Assembly: GCA_017960985.1 (NCBI GenBank)
Contig: JAGCYD010000026.1
Span: forward strand, 1 to 32,729
Direction: 5' to 3'
Source of the DNA: Bacteroidaceae bacterium
Lineage (GTDB): Bacteria; Bacteroidota; Bacteroidia; Bacteroidales; Bacteroidaceae
Length of the DNA: 32,729 bases
The notes below the pieces were generated by a model, which worked only from the letters and a program-made list of their open reading frames with translations, was not told where the DNA came from and did not search any database. The position numbers and the translations under genes were made by a program. Shown here piece after piece: positions 16,701 to 23,644 of the stretch (its first letter is position 1; each line of letters opens with the position of its first letter).

Positions 16701-17852
16701 ATTGATGGTGATGTAGCCAAGTTCGTTGGCATAGCACTCAAAGATTTGGTCGGCCGTTTCCAAAATGTTGGGAACGGCTGCAGGGACTGTTGTACCGTAA
16801 CCTGCTTCCCAGAAAAGAATCCAGTGTTTCGACTGCATCGAACGCTCGTAGCACCATTGGTTAGCGGAGTTCTGCAAATCCGCATCGCTTCCACAGGCAC
16901 TACCGCTACAATAGATGCTCTTATCCACAGCAGCGATAGCTGTATTCAGCGTGCTCGTGGCCTGTTCCAGTTGGGAATCGGTGAGTGCATAGTTGGTGGT
17001 CTGTGAGGTGGCTGTGGTTATGGCAGATTGCAACTGGCTCCATCCTGTAGCCCTATAGGAAACCCCTTCCCACCAGTCAAGTACCTTTTGGGCATATTCG
17101 ATCCGAGTCAGGAGTGTATCATAAAGTGCGCGTGAGGCTTTGCCCTGTTCGATGGCACTATTCAAGGAGGTGAGAGCCGACTCCATAGCCGACTGACTGT
17201 TCCCACTCAGCGCACTCTGAGCTGTCGATATGGCTTGTTGCAGAGTGGTGGCTACGGAATTTTGTACGCCTAGGTCGAGCAGTTCTTGTGCTACTTCCAA
17301 CTGATTCTGCAGTTCTGTCCGGTAGCTATTGATGTCCAACGCACCCGTGTATTCGAGTTGAAAATTATCTACACACAGATAGTTACCCGTAGCATTCTCT
17401 GCCACCAGTCCTATCTCTATGTCGCTTTGGGCGTTGATGACAGCAAAGGAAAGCGTGTAGGTGTTCATTGAGGTTACGGCCTGGCGTGCTGAGCCGGCGA
17501 ACAAATAAACACCCGTTTGGGCGTTGCCGCTGTTTGTTGTGCTACCCGTGCCCGATTGCTGGATGTGCAACGCTGCCACCGACAGGGTGTAGTTACCCGA
17601 AGGCAGATTAGTCAGCGTCTGACTCACGCCGTGGTTGCCCAATTGCTGGCCTATGCCCACCCACGATTCCAGGTAGTAGGTGCCGTTCTTGATGGAGAAC
17701 ACATTGTTACTTTGTCGTTGCATTCCCGACACGGTCCATCCAGTTGAGGCATCCTCTTCGAAAGAGGGATTTGTGATGTAGGAAGTATAGTCTTCCGAGT
17801 GTCCTACAACATAGCAGAATGTTGCAAAAAGAAGTAGAAAAATCCTTTTCAT
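13734..17852 (-). CDS. Large secreted multidomain zinc metalloprotease (DUF6055-like) with dockerin-like C-terminus
   Basis: The 1372-residue protein has a signal peptide (about 1-19). A carbohydrate-binding-like beta-sandwich module follows (24-168), then helical FIVAR-like repeats (about 175-311). The catalytic region (about 330-730) resembles DUF6055 and holds HEIGH at 436-440, with E470 in VFWEMCAQW as a likely third zinc ligand, the gluzincin layout. After an acidic Pro/Glu linker near 750-766 come three more beta-sandwich modules (about 775-922, 943-1080, 1154-1307). The end (1314-1372) has two EF-hand-like repeats, DVNIDGQWNDAD and DIDESGSINLSD, each before a helix ending in LLGR or ILGR, as in type I dockerins. 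It probably cleaves glycoproteins such as mucins; that is inferred. Confidence 0.8.
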   Translation of the reverse strand: MKRIFLLLFATFCYVVGHSEDYTSYITNPSFEEDASTGWTVSGMQRQSNNVFSIKNGTYYLESWVGIGQQLGNHGVSQTLTNLPSGNYTLSVAALHIQQSGTGSTTNSGNAQTGVYLFAGSARQAVTSMNTYTLSFAVINAQSDIEIGLVAENATGNYLCVDNFQLEYTGALDINSYRTELQNQLEVAQELLDLGVQNSVATTLQQAISTAQSALSGNSQSAMESALTSLNSAIEQGKASRALYDTLLTRIEYAQKVLDWWEGVSYRATGWSQLQSAITTATSQTTNYALTDSQLEQATSTLNTAIAAVDKSIYCSGSACGSDADLQNSANQWCYERSMQSKHWILFWEAGYGTTVPAAVPNILETADQIFECYANELGYITINQGTSKTDTYKMIIRLRYTTDWEASGSGIDNQIGLLTLSNGAHTSRSGQTVAHEIGHCFQYQVHCDNNNWNGWMYNWGSSTLNVFWEMCAQWQAYKFYPTMQFVWDSGQGNDWFGNTINGLHRHPLAVDLRYNNYFIQDYMCHKQGSTQFLGRLWNESQSPEDPLQAYMRLTMTGTTAQKLAQLGDEMWEYGARMTTFDMDLIRDYGADRIGFRTQTAMTKDTDNYWWPDSVNCIENFGNNAIRLNVPSTAKTVYVEFEGEAGADGYNAYNTTRAGWRLGFVALKKDGTRVYGDITSASYDSPKKTVSFDCPANVRYLWLVISGAPTTYWTRDWLSWSEESDVEQWPYRVKFHQTNLFGQTNNNTVPDGSGDTPEPEEPEVNQNPAAGQTTFDITNAMAPWLSTASLGEYTNDGIVLGTWGSYTGTDGATISAPFMEKWVASGNYLPDASIQQTLSELPNGTYYIGGSFIATSQNLDNDNISGVTFWAGDQSISLATENGVPEIYSLCVEVTDGTLTFGVTTDVTNANWIAIDNLFLLWAGDEASYYANATSTSPVRVPIANPRMENGLDSWTLNGSWQRQSSSYNNFDPDFMECWTNSNSYLTDRSATQLVNLNAGTYQFAAAVNATQQGDASVVVSGVTLRLGDNSIACHTSDGQPEIFTTEQITLDGGNTTLGLYISNTNANWVAWDNAVLYCYAAWDVEAPYWRALRACKAAQTEYESTTSAAATAALEQYEWTQAEYATKTQEEIDAAVTMLTNGTAIASASQMATSIIRNANFHGSVSSLSVQGSGGQVNYPSEWTFVRDYSGWNDTYVDATNGVFNAWAGTINQAELFQTITSLPNGTYRLMADIRVDNTADTSQTVLYATTSSKTVRSNAADSEIAGSTTDFATYSITFTVTDNTATIGLLSSHSFFQLKNIVLKYLTEDEVYDVNIDGQWNDADVAATANIILGRKPHTVSYDHTVADIDESGSINLSDLTSLVNLLLGR

Positions 17853-17881
17853 GGCTTAGTTTTTTTATTTCAATGTAGGCA

Positions 17882-17889
17882 CAAAGATA
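17882..17889 (-). promoter_or_regulatory. -7 box (TATCTTTG) for the secreted metalloprotease gene
   Basis: The minus strand reads TATCTTTG about 30 bases before the ATG at 17852. No good -33 element is visible at the standard spacing. It would give the protease its own promoter apart from the upstream LuxR-type gene. Confidence 0.5.
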
Positions 17890-17941
17890 GTAAATAATCT
17901 TTAATAGATTAGCAGAGGGAAAATGTATTTTTAGGTTTTTC

Positions 17942-18550
17942 CTATATTTCCTCCGCACTGACGATGCCGTGGGTAACAGCGTAGATGGTAAGTGCAGAAA
18001 CGCTGCGCAAGTGGAGTTTGTCGCAGATGTTCTTGCGGTGGGAAATGACCGTTGGTAGGGAGATACACAGGCGGTCGGCAATTTCCTTGTTGATGAAACC
18101 ACGGACGACCAGAGCAAGGACTTCGGTCTCGCGTGCGGAGAGTTCGCCTTCATCTTTTAGCGGGGTGGTGAGGGGAGCCTTGGTGCCGTGTTGCCCGTGG
18201 GCGTGTTGGAACAGGGTGAGAATGGCTTTCAGTAGGTCGTGTTCCAACTGCGAGGTGTTGAGCGTGCGGAAGTGCGACAGCAGTTTGTTGGTGGCAGGCT
18301 GTGCGGTCAGTACGATGGTCTGCCGTTGGTGCTGCAAAAAGAAATCGGCATGCTCCACCAGTATCTGCGACGAAATAAAGAAATGGACAAAAGGTGCGGT
18401 TCCATCGGTATTTTCTTCATCCTCCCTTTGCATTTCCGCGACGGACGAGAATGTGCTGACATCGGCCATGGGAACCATGTCGCTGAGGATGTTTTTCAGC
18501 CCTGTGGCTTCGAGGGTGTTCTGGTCGATAATGGCAATACGGGGAATCAT
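17942..18550 (-). CDS. LuxR-type transcription regulator with a degenerate receiver domain
   Basis: The 202-residue protein has a receiver-like N-terminal half (MIPRIAIIDQNTLEATGLKNIL...) and a C-terminal LuxR/NarL helix-turn-helix (about residues 137-200) with LSARETEVLALVVRGFINKEIADRL and LPTVISHRKNICDKLHL. The strand that should carry the phosphorylated Asp reads FVHFFISSQIL and has none, so it probably is not switched by phosphorylation. I chose the ATG at 18550; a frame from 18676 overlaps the kinase gene and does not look like a protein. It begins 20 bases after the kinase stop, across a 15-base direct repeat, and lies upstream of the metalloprotease. Its target is unknown. Confidence 0.85.
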   Translation of the reverse strand: MIPRIAIIDQNTLEATGLKNILSDMVPMADVSTFSSVAEMQREDEENTDGTAPFVHFFISSQILVEHADFFLQHQRQTIVLTAQPATNKLLSHFRTLNTSQLEHDLLKAILTLFQHAHGQHGTKAPLTTPLKDEGELSARETEVLALVVRGFINKEIADRLCISLPTVISHRKNICDKLHLRSVSALTIYAVTHGIVSAEEI

Positions 18551-18554
18551 GTCA

Positions 18555-18584
18555 TTTACAATTTGACGATTTACAATTTGATGA
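18555..18584. repeat. Two direct copies of a 15-base repeat spanning the kinase stop codon
   Basis: TTTACAATTTGACGA (18555-18569) and TTTACAATTTGATGA (18570-18584) differ at one base. Read on the minus strand, each copy encodes Ile-Ile/Val-Lys-Leu then TAA. The first supplies the real end of the PfkB-family gene; the second is a silent copy between it and the regulator start. Confidence 0.85.
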
Positions 18585-19500
18585 TTTCTTGGGCAAATTC
18601 CTTGCTGATAAAGTTGTTCGTACTTTGGCAGACTTGTCCTGCAAAGGCTGTGGCATACTGTATGAGGCGTTGCCACCCGTCGCGGTCGAGGGTGGGCAAT
18701 GAGACCCGTGTGAAATTCTCGCGAACGAGGCCATAGATGAAGCCGGCATTAAAGTTGTCGCCTGCCCCAACGGTACTTACCGCCTGCTCTATCTGTGGGG
18801 CATCGAAAGTATAGGTTGCGGTGGGGGTGCAGATGGTGATGGTTTCGCTGCCGGCCGTACAGATAAACAACGGACAGTATTTGGAAATATGTCGTGTGTA
18901 GATGTCCTGCGCATTGCGCGAATGGTACATCACCTCGAAGTCGTCTGCAGAACCGCGCACAAGGGTACTTTCGCGGAAGTTCTGGTGTATGGTGGGAAGT
19001 AGTTCGTCCAGTTCGTGGGCATGACTTTGACGGAAGTTTAGGTCGTAATAGAGGATGGCACCTGCTTCGTTGGCGGTGTGCAGGGTTGGTGCGACCTGTG
19101 GGCGCATCCCCTCGCAGGCAGCATAGTAGGAGCCATAGAGCAGAACATCGTCGCGATGAAAGACGGGGGTAGCCCACCCATCGCGGACATGGGGAATATC
19201 CTTGTAGAACTGGTAGGAGGCATCGCCGTTCTTGTCGAGATATGCCAACGAAATGGCACTCTTTTCTCCTTCGCGAACCTCGAAAAAGTCGATGGATACG
19301 CCGTTTTCCTGCAAGAACGCCTGTGTGCCAAGTCCGACACGGTCGTGACCAGTATAGCCGACAAACCGACAGGGCAGTCCCGTCCGACCAATGGATATGA
19401 TGCTGTTGAAACTGCTGCCGCCAGGTACCGCAGCCACAGGACGGCCATCCTTGAAGAGAATGTCCATCACGGTTTCACCCATTGCTGTTATTGTGCGCAT
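18571..19500 (-). CDS. PfkB-family carbohydrate kinase
   Basis: The 309-residue kinase has the N-terminal sugar-binding signature PGGSSFNSIISIGRTG (about 26-41) and the PfkB signature TVGAGDNFNAGFIYGL at 243-258, with catalytic base D248. It should transfer phosphate from ATP to a sugar such as fructose; the exact sugar is not certain. The start MRTITAMGETVMDILF fits Bacteroidetes homologues. It is divergent from the RNA helicase gene and upstream of the LuxR-type regulator, probably in one transcript. No transporter or hydrolase for a sugar lies beside it. Confidence 0.88.
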   Translation of the reverse strand: MRTITAMGETVMDILFKDGRPVAAVPGGSSFNSIISIGRTGLPCRFVGYTGHDRVGLGTQAFLQENGVSIDFFEVREGEKSAISLAYLDKNGDASYQFYKDIPHVRDGWATPVFHRDDVLLYGSYYAACEGMRPQVAPTLHTANEAGAILYYDLNFRQSHAHELDELLPTIHQNFRESTLVRGSADDFEVMYHSRNAQDIYTRHISKYCPLFICTAGSETITICTPTATYTFDAPQIEQAVSTVGAGDNFNAGFIYGLVRENFTRVSLPTLDRDGWQRLIQYATAFAGQVCQSTNNFISKEFAQEIIKL

Positions 19501-19517
19501 AAAATCATATTTTTATG

Positions 19518-19525
19518 CAAAGTTA
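19518..19525 (-). promoter_or_regulatory. -7 box (TAACTTTG) for the kinase and regulator genes
   Basis: The minus strand reads TAACTTTG about 17 bases before the kinase ATG (19500). No clear -33 element is seen. It would share the 88-base divergent region with the helicase promoter. Confidence 0.45.
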
Positions 19526-19558
19526 ATCATTTCCGTGTGAAATCTCGGCTTTTTGTCG

Positions 19559-19566
19559 TACCTTTG
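19559..19566 (+). promoter_or_regulatory. -7 box (TACCTTTG) for the RNA helicase gene
   Basis: TACCTTTG matches TAnnTTTG, with only a partial -33 match (TGTG at 19536-19539) at the right distance. The leader to the ATG at 19589 would be about 17 bases. Confidence 0.5.
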
Positions 19567-19588
19567 CGCGCAAAATTCAAGAATATAT

Positions 19589-21466
19589 ATGAATACATTC
19601 CAAGAACTGGGCTTACAAGACGAACTTTTGCGAGCTATAGAAGAACAAGGTTACGAACATCCCATGCCCGTGCAGGAACAGGTGATACCTTGGTTGCTGA
19701 GCGACAACACGGGCGACCTTGTGGCTTTGGCACAAACGGGAACCGGTAAGACTGCTGCATACGGGTTGCCCCTGTTGCAGCGCCTGCAAGACATGACGCC
19801 CACAGGACGGCCTCAGGTGCTTATCCTTTCGCCGACACGAGAATTGTGTCTGCAGATAGCCGATGACCTGCAAGGCTTTGCCAAATTCCTGCCCGAGGTG
19901 CGTATCTTAGCCGTATATGGCGGTGCCAATATCGAACCGCAGATACGGGCGCTGAAGCATGGCGTGGATATTATCGTGGCAACTCCTGGACGATTGGTGG
20001 ACCTGATGACGCGCAAGAAGGTGGCTGTGCTTGAAGATGTACATTATCTGGTGCTTGATGAGGCCGACGAGATGCTGTCGATGGGTTTCCAGGAAGACCT
20101 CGACACGATACTGGGTGGAGTGCGTGAGGAACATCGTACCCTGTTGTTCTCGGCCACGATGAGCAAGGAAATCGAGCGTATCGCCAAGAAATACCTGCGT
20201 GACTCCCACGAAATACAAGTGGGAAGCCGGAATGAAGGCGCAGAGAATGTTAACCACATCTATTTTATGGTACAGGCCAAGGATAAGTATCTGGCCCTGA
20301 AGCGTGTAGTGGACTATTTCCCGAAGATATACGCTATCGTGTTCTGCCGTACAAGAATGGAGACCCAGGAGGTTGCGGACAAACTGATTCGTGACGGCTA
20401 CAATGCCGATGCCCTGCATGGGGAACTGAGTCAGCAGCAGCGTGACCTGACGATGCAGCGTTTCCGTCAGCATCGTGTACAACTACTGGTGGCTACGGAT
20501 GTGGCTGCACGCGGATTGGATGTGGACGACCTGACGCATGTGATTAACTACGGCATGCCCGAAGATATCGAGAACTATACGCATCGCAGTGGCCGTACAG
20601 GTCGTGCGGGGAAGAAGGGTACGAGCATCTGTATTGTACACAGCCGTGAGCGTCAGCGTATCCGACAGATAGAGAAGGTCATCAACAAGGAGTTTGTTCA
20701 CCAACCCCTGCCTGAGCCACGCGATATCTGCGGCAAGCAGTTGTATCGTGTCATCGACGAGATAGAGCGTGTGGAAGTGGACGAAGAGCAAATAGCCCCG
20801 TTTATGGAGGAGGTGTCGAGACGATGGGAGTGGCTCAACAAGGAAGACTTGATTAAGCGCATCGTTAGTCGCGAGTTCGGTCGGTTCCTGCGCTATTACG
20901 CCAATGCCCCCGAGATAGAGGAGGTTTCGGAAAGCAAGGACAAGGGCGAAGGACAAAAGACAAAAGGCAAACGCAAGAAGGGCGAGCGTGGTGTGGCCGA
21001 AGAGGGTTATGCACGACTGTTCCTTTCGGTAAGCAAGATTGACGGTTTCTTTGCCAAGGAACTCATCAAACTCATCAACGACCATGTGAAGGGAGATAAG
21101 GTGGAGATTGGCCGTATCGACCTGATGAAGAGTTTCTCGTTTGTGGAGGTAGCCGAAGAGGATGCCGACAGGGTAATCGAGGGACTTGGCGGTCTGCGCG
21201 TAAAGGGTCGTAAGATTACGGTGGAAAGAGCGGAGGCCAACAACCGTTCGACGGCTTCGAAAGGAAGGGATTCCCGAAAGAAAGAAAAGAAGGGCAAGAA
21301 GAAGTCGCAGTATCCTACGGATTTCTTCGATACTCCCACAGACAAGAAGAAAAGCAAGAAAACCAAGGCTAAGCCCAGTCGCGAAGAACGAGGCTATACC
21401 GAACCAAGAGGTCGCAAGTTCCGGAAAGAGGACTGGATGAAGTTTCTCCATCCCGAACAGAAGTAA
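19589..21466 (+). CDS. DEAD-box RNA helicase with a DbpA-type RNA-binding domain
   Basis: The 625-residue helicase shows the Q motif (PMPVQEQ), Walker A AQTGTGKT (48-55), PTREL, DEAD (157-160), SAT (188-190), and in the second lobe ATDVAARGLDV and HRSGRTGRAG. A DbpA-like RNA-binding domain lies after a short linker (from YARLFLSVSKIDGFFAKELI to KGRKITVERAE), then a long Lys/Arg-rich disordered tail. DbpA-type helicases act in large-subunit ribosome assembly, so that role is likely. I chose the ATG at 19589, just after the promoter; an in-frame ATG at 19553 lies upstream of the -7 box. It is followed after 31 bases by the S46 peptidase gene. Confidence 0.92.
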   Translation: MNTFQELGLQDELLRAIEEQGYEHPMPVQEQVIPWLLSDNTGDLVALAQTGTGKTAAYGLPLLQRLQDMTPTGRPQVLILSPTRELCLQIADDLQGFAKFLPEVRILAVYGGANIEPQIRALKHGVDIIVATPGRLVDLMTRKKVAVLEDVHYLVLDEADEMLSMGFQEDLDTILGGVREEHRTLLFSATMSKEIERIAKKYLRDSHEIQVGSRNEGAENVNHIYFMVQAKDKYLALKRVVDYFPKIYAIVFCRTRMETQEVADKLIRDGYNADALHGELSQQQRDLTMQRFRQHRVQLLVATDVAARGLDVDDLTHVINYGMPEDIENYTHRSGRTGRAGKKGTSICIVHSRERQRIRQIEKVINKEFVHQPLPEPRDICGKQLYRVIDEIERVEVDEEQIAPFMEEVSRRWEWLNKEDLIKRIVSREFGRFLRYYANAPEIEEVSESKDKGEGQKTKGKRKKGERGVAEEGYARLFLSVSKIDGFFAKELIKLINDHVKGDKVEIGRIDLMKSFSFVEVAEEDADRVIEGLGGLRVKGRKITVERAEANNRSTASKGRDSRKKEKKGKKKSQYPTDFFDTPTDKKKSKKTKAKPSREERGYTEPRGRKFRKEDWMKFLHPEQK

Positions 21467-21497
21467 CCTCATGGCTTAACGAGTAAATCTATACGAT

Positions 21498-23636
21498 ATG
21501 AAAAGACTATTGTTTTCATTGTTGCTGACCGTCAGCCTTGCCTCTCATGCCGATGAGGGCATGTGGATGCTGAACCGAATCGACCAGCAGACGGCGGATG
21601 TTATGAAGGGACTGGGACTGAAACTCTCTCCCCGACAACTATACGACCCCGACGGTGTGAGCCTAAAAGACTGTGTCGTGGACTTCTGTGACTTCTGCTC
21701 TGGTGTGGTGGTAAGTCCCGAAGGACTGGTGTTTACCAATCACCATTGCGGATTCTCGGGCATTCAGAAACTATCGACACCCGAGGACGATATTCTCAAA
21801 AACGGCTTTGCAGCCAAGAGTTATGAGGAGGAAAGACCCGTGGAGGGATTCTTCGTCCGCTTCCTCGACCGCACGGTGGACTGCACCAGCCGTATTATGT
21901 TGGCTATGGACAGCATCTACAAGGCAAATCCGGGTGTGGCAGCTAAGACGCTCGACAGCGAGAATCTGGATTCCGTGATGACGGCTGTGGAGCGTGAATA
22001 TACGCGAGCCTATCCTGACCGCTATTGCCTTGTGAAGTCCTATTACGGGGGGAATGCCTATTTTGCCTCGATATACAAGACATACAACGATGTGCGCCTT
22101 GTGTTTGCTCCCACACAGGCTATGGGGAAATTTGGCGGTGATACGGATAACTGGATGTGGCCGCGTCAGACCTGTGACTTCAGCGTGTTCCGCATCTATG
22201 CCGACAAAGACGGGAATCCTGTCGAATACAGCAAGGATAATGTGCCTCTGAAGCCTAAACGATATGCAAAAGTGAGCCTCGATGGTTTCCAACCGGGTGA
22301 TTTCTGTATGACCGTAGGTTATCCCGGTTCTACTGACCGCTATCTTTCTTCGTATGGCATTCAAGAGCGGACGGAGGCCATCAATACGGCCATGATAGAT
22401 GTGCGTGGAAAGAAACAGGAGGTATGGAAACGCTGGATGAAGAGCGACCGTGCCATTGGCATCAAATATGCCTCCAAGTATGCTTCCAGCAGTAACTATT
22501 GGAAGAACTCCATCGGTATGAACAAGGCTGTGGCCGACCTCGATGTCGTGGGACAGAAACAACGGTTGGAGCAGGATATTCGTCAATGGTACGGTCAGGA
22601 CAAACAACTTACGGCTCGCTTCGGTAGTGTGTTTGATGAACTTGAAACGGGCTATAAGAACCGCTTCGACCCTGTTCGTGCCAATGCTTTCTTCAGCGAA
22701 ACCTTTATGCGGGGTATTGAGATACGCCGTGTGGCCGCAGCCATAGCTTCGAAGCCTATGGATATGGATTCGACCGAAATGGCCGTAGCTCGCGAACAGG
22801 CGAAATCCTTCTTTAAGGATTACGACCCGCGTGTCGATGAGGAAACTATGGCTGTGCTGCTTGCCAACTACCGTCAGCAGGTGGCAGCGGAATATCTGCC
22901 CTCTATTTACAATACCATAGACAGCCTGTATGGTGGTGATACAAAGGCATACGCACACGACCTGTTTAGTCGTACCGTTCTAAAGGACATTTCCTGTGTT
23001 GATAGTTTGCTTGTCGATTCAACCCTCAAAGAGACCGACCCTGTATTCCTGTATAATGAAAGTATCACGGAAGGAAGGACAAAGATACAGAATCGCATCC
23101 GTGAGGACCGTGCTACCATTGACTATAACGAGCATCTGTTGACCCAGGCTATCCTTGAGCGCGAGCAGGAAACGCCTCATTACAGCGATGCAAACTTCTC
23201 CTTACGCCTCAGCTATGGGTTCATACAGGACTATACGGCTGGCAGTCAGCATTTCGACTATTACACCAATGCACAGAGTCTGCTCGACAAGGCTGCGCGT
23301 CAGGATGAAATAGACGACTATCGTCTGGAGGATGACATCGTGAAACTGCTTCAGCAACGCGACTTCGGGCGTTATGCCGATGCGAAGGATGGCGACCTTC
23401 ACCTTTGTTTCCTTTCCAATAACGACATTACGGGCGGCAACTCCGGCTCCCCCATGTTCAACGGTCGTGGCGAACTCATCGGGCTGGCCTTCGACGGCAA
23501 CTGGGAGGCCATGTCGGGTGATATTACTTTCAACCCCGACCTTCAGCGATGTATTGGTGTGGACATTCGCTATGTCCTTTATTGCATCGACCGTTGGGGA
23601 AAAACCGACCGACTAATAAAGGAGTTGGGACGATAA
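21498..23636 (+). CDS. S46-family dipeptidyl peptidase, DPP7-type
   Basis: The 712-residue precursor starts with a signal peptide (about 1-18). The S46 serine protease landmarks are VFTNHHCGFSG with the catalytic His at 82 or 83, and ITGGNSGSPMFNG with Ser649. The substrate-pocket residue 18 positions after the serine is Gly667 (LAFDGNWEAMSGD). In this family a Gly there marks DPP7-like enzymes that prefer bulky hydrophobic P1 residues, whereas Arg marks DPP11 (Asp/Glu). It should release dipeptides from peptides in the periplasm, feeding an amino-acid-fermenting lifestyle. It converges on the flippase gene with an 8-base gap and no visible terminator. Confidence 0.93.
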   Translation: MKRLLFSLLLTVSLASHADEGMWMLNRIDQQTADVMKGLGLKLSPRQLYDPDGVSLKDCVVDFCDFCSGVVVSPEGLVFTNHHCGFSGIQKLSTPEDDILKNGFAAKSYEEERPVEGFFVRFLDRTVDCTSRIMLAMDSIYKANPGVAAKTLDSENLDSVMTAVEREYTRAYPDRYCLVKSYYGGNAYFASIYKTYNDVRLVFAPTQAMGKFGGDTDNWMWPRQTCDFSVFRIYADKDGNPVEYSKDNVPLKPKRYAKVSLDGFQPGDFCMTVGYPGSTDRYLSSYGIQERTEAINTAMIDVRGKKQEVWKRWMKSDRAIGIKYASKYASSSNYWKNSIGMNKAVADLDVVGQKQRLEQDIRQWYGQDKQLTARFGSVFDELETGYKNRFDPVRANAFFSETFMRGIEIRRVAAAIASKPMDMDSTEMAVAREQAKSFFKDYDPRVDEETMAVLLANYRQQVAAEYLPSIYNTIDSLYGGDTKAYAHDLFSRTVLKDISCVDSLLVDSTLKETDPVFLYNESITEGRTKIQNRIREDRATIDYNEHLLTQAILEREQETPHYSDANFSLRLSYGFIQDYTAGSQHFDYYTNAQSLLDKAARQDEIDDYRLEDDIVKLLQQRDFGRYADAKDGDLHLCFLSNNDITGGNSGSPMFNGRGELIGLAFDGNWEAMSGDITFNPDLQRCIGVDIRYVLYCIDRWGKTDRLIKELGR

Positions 23637-23644
23637 GACTGAAT

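Noticed and set aside
18551-18676. Upstream start for the LuxR-type regulator
   Set aside because: The extra 42 residues come from the kinase gene and the 15-base repeats and do not look like a receiver domain.
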